Assembly: GCA_019828545.1 (NCBI GenBank)
Contig: JACVRA010000390.1
Span: forward strand, 1 to 62,319
DNA length: 62,319 bases
Source: Paracamarosporium sp. OC-R06-R3
Taxonomy: Eukaryota; Ascomycota; Dothideomycetes; Pleosporales; Didymosphaeriaceae
Direction of reading: 5' to 3'
The notes beneath the pieces were generated by a model. It worked only from the letters and a program-made list of their open reading frames with translations. It did no database searches and was not told the origin of the DNA. Numbering within the stretch: the first letter of the stretch is position 1; every line of letters begins with the position of its first letter. Both the position numbers and the translations under genes were made by a program. Of this stretch, positions 56,365 to 62,319 are shown piece after piece.

Positions 56365-57505
56365 TCAGCCCCGGCAAAACGTCACGCGCGCCTGCGACTG
56401 CATCAGAACGTCCATGACCTGCGTCAACGTCTCAGGCTCGGCGCCTTCCACTGTAATGGTGATGCGCTGCGTCAGCGCCACCTTCGGACGTGGCTGCTGC
56501 TGCACCAGCGTCTCCTGTACGCTGCCCCCGGGTGCTTCGCTTACCAGCGGTCCTCCACCGCCCACGCCGCTCCACAGTCCGTCGCTCATGTGTGTGTCAA
56601 TACTGGGCAGCATGCTGAACAGATCTTCTGGGTCAGGCCTGCTCCACAGGAAGGCCTGATCGCCTGCCGCTGGCATTGCCCTGCTCTCGTTGGCCCCCGG
56701 AGATAGCCCTACTGATGACGCCGTCAACGACTCAGCTTTTCCGCCGACCTCTCCGATAACGCAGCCGCACTCTCCTTCCACAGCCCGCATCCCACGCCGC
56801 ACGAGGATTGTATGTCTAAGCGCCATCAGCTCAGCTCTATGCCCATTGTTTCTCCCTTACTGGTTTTTGACATCATTGGCCGACCTCCAAGGGAAATGCG
56901 CGCATTGAATCTCTCTCCACCGATGGCTATGAGTCAAGAGAGACCGCATCAAGAGTCGGTCCTATCAACACCCCCACATTAGCATATCTCAGCCTTCCGG
57001 CTACAATTGACAAGACGGCTCACCTCTTGCTCTGTCCATGGACGTCGCTCCAGCTCTGGGTTCAGCGAGTGGTTCCATCTCTTTGAACACTCTGCTCTAC
57101 TCGGTCAGCAACTGTGCGCCCGCTTTTCGCATGGCACTCACGGTCAGCACTACGCGTCTCCATCTCGCGTGCAATCACCGCCCACTGTGTGCCGAACTCG
57201 CGCACATAGCTCTTCAGCCGATCGTCCTCGCTTTTGGTCCATGTGCCTTTCTTCACGACTCCATCCAATTCATTGTGGTATCTCTTTCGGCATTCTTTGT
57301 TATCGCGTCCAGGCACTCTTCTTGCCACTTCATGCCAATTGACAGTGCCGCCTTTTCCAGTTGGTTCTGCGTTTTCTTCCGTCAGCGGCTCGTCTATGCA
57401 CGGGATAAGGCTGGGGCCAGCTTAAGAGGTACTTTGCGCCTGAATCCGGTAGCCCTCCATCAATAAAGCATCTTCGCCCTGTGACCACTTGCGCCGGGTT
57501 TCCAT
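56365..57505 (-). CDS. Three-repeat Myb/SANT-type DNA-binding protein
   Basis: Five exons: 57505-57433, 57366-57142, 57091-57024, 56961-56861 and 56815-56365, 305 residues with consistent phases. Repeat 1 starts RRKWSQGEDALLMEG and continues after the junction with NWHEVARRVPGR and ECRKRYHN. Repeat 2 is GTWTKSEDDRLKSYV, QWAVIAREM and ADQCSKRWNHSLNP. Repeat 3 is RRPWTEQEDRLLMRSLLTH, HRWREIQ and RSANDVKNQ. Each has the spaced Trp residues of the Myb fold, although some are replaced by other hydrophobics. The C-terminus is non-conserved (Gly/Pro-rich). It is a probable nuclear transcription factor. Targets unknown. The 45-bp last intron and short exons make the model worth RNA checking. Confidence 0.8.
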
Positions 57506-59154
57506 TCCGACCCCGTGCAATCGATCCGATTGCGTTGAAAAATTCAGCTGGGTTAATGTTCGTCTTTTGTGGTTTTTCGGAGCTGATCCTTAGAACTTGC
57601 TTTTGCCGAACCCCGTGGAACTGTTCTAAACTCTGAAAGCCACCTCGTACACTTGTCGCTTTCCGGATTTTGATTCATTGTCGCAATCCTCCACGCTTTT
57701 GTACCGTAGAACGTTTCCAGGCAAACAGCTCCTAAGACAACCATGCATGGCACGGCTGGCGCCACAAGGCGTATGCCCGCTACTTGAACTGATAGCGAAG
57801 TCGATCCACACCGTCTCGATCCACGCACATCTAGCGCAACGACGATATCGAATACTAAACAGTATCACGGTAAGAGGGCGCTGGAATCTGACTTGGACAT
57901 GCGCCCAGGTAAGCCGGCCCATTTAATTCGACCGATTAGATCCTGGACTATCGTTGACTGGTCGCCTCTTGAACCTGAGTACACACCTCAGCTGCATATG
58001 CATTGTTTTTTTGTTTTTTTTAGCATGGAAAGACCTAAATGTGCAACCATCTAATCGTAAAAAAATACGTACTGCTACTTTGTATCTGCCAACCGGCCAT
58101 GCGAGAATGTGAATGTGCATGCTATTGGACATAAACTGAAAGCGTTAAAATTCATTAGAATCCCTTCACGGAGTAGTTCTAGTAAGACAACGTCTGGTAA
58201 CCGTACAGACCCACAATAACAGATGGTTAACTTCCTCGTATATCGTATAAAGACACGGTATGTGTTTCATGCGCCTTCTCGCAAGTACTTTGACCACTAC
58301 GTGTCATTGCTCCGCCCGAAGCTTACGGCGTCATGAGCGCCATGTCGTCATATTCGTCTCAACCAAGGACAAACCCTTGGTCGAAAGCCAAGGAAGGATT
58401 CAAGGGAGTGAGCAATAGGTACACGCCTAAACGCAAGCTGGCGTCAAAGCACAGATGAGAACTCTGGAAATGTAGTTTTCTTCTATCACGATATTCACTA
58501 TCAGGATGAGCTACTCTAATCTACCCTTCTACCATCGCGAAGCTTTAAAACCTAACAGCTAGCTACTAGCAAATCTGCACTTCTCTTGTTAGTCACTGCA
58601 GAGTTGGGTGTCACAGCACATCTCAAAAACCTTCCATTGTTCATCGCCCGTGCAAGTGTTATGCAATATTGACATTCACAGACCTTAATTCCTTTGGCCT
58701 CGTTGGCGCGCCCGTAATTGAAGTCCAGAAGATCACGAGTCCTTTTATGATTTCACCCGCTCCATTTTCCCTGTATCCATGGCCGTAAGCTGACTATAGC
58801 TAGACTTAAACATTGAGTTCTAGTGCGGTCTCATTCTAGCATCTGTGACGGGCACAAAGAGCAAGCCAGAGGCGTTACGCGATTTCTAATCTTAACGGTC
58901 TAGAAAGACCGTACAGTATCACTGAAGGGGTGAGTCCTGCAATGCCTCTCTATAGTCGCACTTCTAGACACTTTGGTGACTAATATGAGTCGTAGCTCGT
59001 CAAGTTCGAAGCTCCTAACGACGGCGGCTTCGCGTAGACATAACAGCAGGCGCAGAGTAAGTCCCTGCTCCCAACGCCCCTCCTATCTAGTCCTAGCATG
59101 GAATAGTCACGCTATGCACCTCACCTCACCCGATCAAACAAAAAAACAAAAAGA
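57506..59154. other. Gene-free stretch downstream of putative zinc-cluster remnant
   Basis: About 1.6 kb with no gene recognised. It includes the upstream region of the Myb gene. Frames at 57553-57926 on both strands overlap and have no domain. A poly-T run (58007-58021) is notable only for composition. Confidence 0.4.
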
Positions 59155-60049
59155 TCAGAAATACATACTAAATGTGTCCCCATCAGAGCCCGCAAGCGTG
59201 CGCATTCCGACGACAGCACCTGCCACGGCAACTGGGTCGTCATGAAGGGTCATCAGACGACCATAGTCAACGATACAAACGTCGCTTTCCGAGATTGATG
59301 CTACGAGAAGGGCGAGACGTCCCGCATGCGCTCCACATGTGAAGTAACTTGCAACGGCGGCGCGAGCCATAAGAATCGTATCGAGCTGGCTTCCAGCAGT
59401 ATTTATAGAGGATATACACGTTGGCAGAAACCTGCGATTCCTTTCTTCGGAGTTGCACCAGGATGCTGTGCCTGGAGGATGGCTATTGGGCATAGAATGT
59501 GATTGGTCTTGAAGCCGATCTAGTGGGGCCCGCGGTCTACTATGTCTGAACGTCTCTTGTACTGTTCCGTCGGGCTGAGCTCGCAGAAGCCATAAGATTT
59601 GCATGACGGAAGTATTGCTTAATCCCGTCTCAGCATATGCCCTGGAAGATATATATTCCTTAGAAGCGATGTTGCCAGAGACAGTAGAGCCATCATCTAT
59701 TAACTGGTTTGTCGGTTTAAACGAGTCATCTATGTCTTGCCGCAGGTCGACTGAGCAACGTTCCCCAAGTGACCAATTCAATAATGGCTCGTAAGCCTTG
59801 GGAAGATTGATAAGGATTGCTTATAGTAGGGACAAGTGTATACCTCTGGAGTTGTTCTTAGTGGCTTTCGACATAGACGCGGTCAGAGCAAAGGCCACAT
59901 TGTAGGCGCTCCCCAGAGCATTCGCTTTTACGGCGCGTCCACGTGCCAAAGTGAAGAGATGTCGAGACGGCAATCTGATTGGCTTGCAGCGAAAGCAGAT
60001 TCCGTTTGGAGGAAGCTTGCTCCTGCTCTGCTGATTGGTCGGTCGTCAC
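59155..60049 (-). pseudogene. Degenerate zinc-cluster regulator remnant
   Basis: A minus-strand frame near 59858-60049 reads TWTRRKSECSGERLQC and GLCSDR, the second half of a Zn2Cys6 cluster. The first two expected cysteines are Phe and Trp, and no sixth cysteine precedes the stop at 59858-59860. A longer frame (59155-59781) follows with coherent but unrecognised sequence (ILMARAAVASYFTCGAHAGR). No ATG start or phase-consistent intron joins the parts. It lies head-to-head with the zinc-cluster gene at 60127. Evidence is suggestive only. Confidence 0.35.
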
Positions 60050-60126
60050 AGTAAGGGAAGGAACACAAACGCTACGTCAGGATCTCCACGGCCTAAATAA
60101 TATCGCTGTGGCGCATTTTTCCTTAC

Positions 60127-61560
60127 ATGGACACCATGTCACCAGTACGCTCGAGTATGGCCGGTCAAACAGGAGCCTCTGCAGGACGCCCTCTGCGACC
60201 GCTTTTACCCACTGTCGTAGAACCACCCAGGCCACCACCCAGGCCACCTGTAGCGCCATCTCCCAAGAGAGCCCGCAACAAGGTCTCCTGCGATCCCTGC
60301 CGGCAGGGCAAGACGAAGGTGGTTTCGTCCATGATCGAAGCTACGTTCGCTACTTACATTGTCGAAAGTGCACTGGCGGCCCCCCGCAGTACACGGCGTG
60401 CATATCGCGCGGCACCGTCTGTCACTACTTCGAGCCGGTACTTTTGTCTGCATAGGTGCGTTTTTAAATTACGTGTCGCGCATGATGACTCATAAGTGTA
60501 GCGCCAGTACGAAGAGCTCAAAGCTCGCAGGTCAGCTCAAGATGAGTTATTCGAGCTTCTCAAAACTTTGCCGGAGCGCGAGTCGCATCAGGTCCTGGAC
60601 AGCATTAGACAAGGTGGCGACATCAAGACCGTACTTGCTTATATCAAAGATGGCAACTTGAATGGTTACTACATGTATCAGCTCTCTATACTTCTGGACC
60701 CTCCGGAAATGCCTTTACCAGATCCCGCGACGAACATGGCATGGTACGGGCACATGTGGATATGGTATCCTGGGAGCATAACACTGCTATCTATCCACCT
60801 AGAACCGTGCTTTAAAGCGAAATCCGCGCTACGTGTCATAATGAATGATATAGCGTGTGAAATTTTTAGGAAAGATGGTTCCCGGGGCTTAATCCTCTCC
60901 GAACACCTTATGCAGTACAAGGCCAGACTCGATGATTGGCTACAAGAACACCCGGTGACTCTGAGCCCAAGAAACATCGTATACCCCACTCAATTGGAAA
61001 TTCAGTGAGTTACATTATAGTGATCATCCACGGATGAGCCGGGTCTGGACTTGAGGCAGCTAATCAATGGTAGTCTTGAGTATTATAGCGCTATCATTGC
61101 GCTTTTTCAACGTGGCGTCGCTATTCACGACGATGAACAGCTTAGAAGTTCGACCTTACTTCATGCACGAATACGAACGGAAACTCTTCTGAGGCTATAC
61201 TACGTCCGTCACGGTTTCGACATGCAAAGTTCTCACCTTATCTGGTATCTCGTGTTTGTCGCAAACATGGCTCTCAAAGATCTGGATGGACCCTCTTCTA
61301 GCGACGGCGCATTGATATCCACATCTACCGCGGAGGCCCGATCTACTCTCATTCTTTGTGCGAAAGGAATGAAGAGTCAAGCTGTGGCGCACCCTGTTGC
61401 TACACTGGCCTGCCATGCCATAGAGCATCAGATGAAATCAGAAGATTTGCAGATTTTTAGAATGTATGCAACACGAGAAAATGAGATCAACTTCGATCAA
61501 GCACTTGTTAGCAATGTGTATAGCTATGTACGGTCTCTCTTTAGACATATCGCCGATTGA
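60127..61560 (+). CDS. Zn2Cys6-type transcription factor lacking one zinc ligand
   Basis: Exons: 60127-60318, 60369-60437, 60502-61004 and 61056-61560, 422 residues with matching phases. A Pro-rich head leads to RNKVSCDPCRQGKTK, and the cluster continues in exon 2 as CTGGPPQYTACISRGTVC. Aligned to the family, ligands are Cys55, 58, 65, 75 and 82, but the fourth position is Tyr72 (TAC at 60390-60392), one G-to-A change from TGC. Zinc binding is probably impaired. After the cluster comes a short coiled linker (RQYEELKARRSAQDELFELL), then a fungal-specific-type helical region and an intact C-terminus. Otherwise the frame is open, so recent loss is plausible. Confidence 0.75.
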
Positions 61561-62319
61561 AGGTGTAGCTTTCTATGACAGGACTACTGATTGCTCTATC
61601 AGTAATCTTGAGTAGGGGCTGGGGCGTGCTTTGTCTTTCACAAGTTCGTAACTGATATCTCGCAGCAACTGGCCTCTTCCAATCGTTCAGCTGAACGAAA
61701 GTCCGGATCAAGTTCGATTGGCTAACCTCGTTCGCCAACCGACGTGAATACCGTCGTGGGACTCGTCGGATAAATGCTGTGTGATATGTCGATGGAACTA
61801 TGACCAGTAGCGTCTTAGCTCCATCAAAAAATTACAGCATGGTCGGCAACTTCATCATTACTTTTCAGATATGTACTTCGAATCAAAGACCGGATACTTG
61901 TTCATCCGTTTTCATGACATTTCTCCCGCGTCGCAATTTCGTTGTAGCTGGAGACGTTTCTAATGTTATTGATTCTGTGTTCGTAAGATTCCGTTGTGAT
62001 CTTCCGGGAACGCGCAACTTGCGAAGAACTCAAGCAAAGGAAGTAAACACCTATTGTAGGATAATGTTTGAAAACGTCCACCGACATCATGCGATAGCAG
62101 TGGCTGGAATGCGACATACTGGGTGACAAAACGTATCTGTCAGAGTTCTACAGGTAACCATAATTGCCATGTAATTCCGAACCCAGGACGGTGGTTATTC
62201 TTCTTGATCGTCTAGATTTATCCCGAAAAAACCAACCATTCCAAGTGGTCTTCAAGCAAAGGTTTACTGACATTGATAACGTACTTAATACCGTATCTTG
62301 GCAGTCAGTGCACCACGTC
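61561..62319. other. Terminal intergenic region
   Basis: TACTGAT and ATCAGTA around 61584-61603 form a short hairpin just after the regulator. Overlapping frames at 61800-62129 have no recognisable content. Confidence 0.4.

Noticed and set aside
56315..56908. Plus-strand frames over the Myb gene
   Set aside because: Antisense to a phase-consistent five-exon Myb gene with recognisable repeats.

Overview
The window looks like nuclear DNA of a filamentous ascomycete, probably a dothideomycete (the class is inference). Most genes are cut by short GT-AG introns of about 45-65 bp with CTRAC/TTGAC-like branch sites. The gene content is typically fungal: a HET-domain gene, zinc-cluster regulators, FAD monooxygenases, SDRs, an MFS transporter, small cysteine-rich secreted proteins and F-box/Myb genes. 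No tRNA, rRNA, CRISPR or bacterial-style operon was seen. Exon models were built by hand from phase-consistent splice sites, so starts and junctions are predictions.

Layout. 0-5 kb: a five-exon HET gene and, divergently, a damaged O-methyltransferase. 5-9.5 kb: a conserved housekeeping pair sharing a 233-bp promoter, the TORC2 subunit SIN1/AVO1 and a PRCC-domain protein. 9.5-11.8 kb: no gene found. 11.8-28.1 kb: a cluster of oxidoreductase genes (salicylate-hydroxylase-like FAD monooxygenase, DFR-like reductase, two SDRs, saccharopine-dehydrogenase-like reductase) around a C2H2 plus Zn2Cys6 regulator. Five copies of one CGGAGYTYCGGG-type motif lie in its intergenic regions. A Thr-rich secreted protein is also inside this stretch. 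28.7-30.2 kb: broken gene remnants, including an FAD monooxygenase whose two clear stops fit RIP-type CpA-to-TpA change.

30.8-41.8 kb: an alpha/beta hydrolase, a 14-Cys secreted protein, an amidase, a MITE-like element with TA-flanked inverted repeats, an MFS transporter and an intact Zn2Cys6 regulator. Hydrolase, amidase, exporter and regulator could be a second metabolic module. 43.9-47.7 kb: an 8-Cys secreted peptide and an 886-residue secreted protein. 48.7-52 kb: an F-box gene, a decayed gene with three stops and a frameshift, and unresolved reading frames. 52.3-54.8 kb: a 741-residue phenol-hydroxylase-like FAD monooxygenase. 55-62.3 kb: an SDR relic, a three-repeat Myb protein, a degenerate zinc-cluster remnant and a Zn2Cys6 gene that has lost one zinc-binding cysteine.

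How the parts may work together. In the 12-28 kb cluster a dual-zinc-finger regulator, with a motif copy in its own upstream region, probably controls a pathway of one aromatic hydroxylation and several reductions. No PKS, NRPS or terpene-synthase backbone is visible, so this may be a catabolic or tailoring block or part of a larger cluster. In this copy the regulator's first 3' splice site reads AT instead of AG, so the system may be silenced or decaying here. The density of broken genes (O-methyltransferase, monooxygenase, SDR relic, unknown gene, zinc clusters) marks most of the window outside the SIN1/PRCC pair as fast-evolving accessory sequence.
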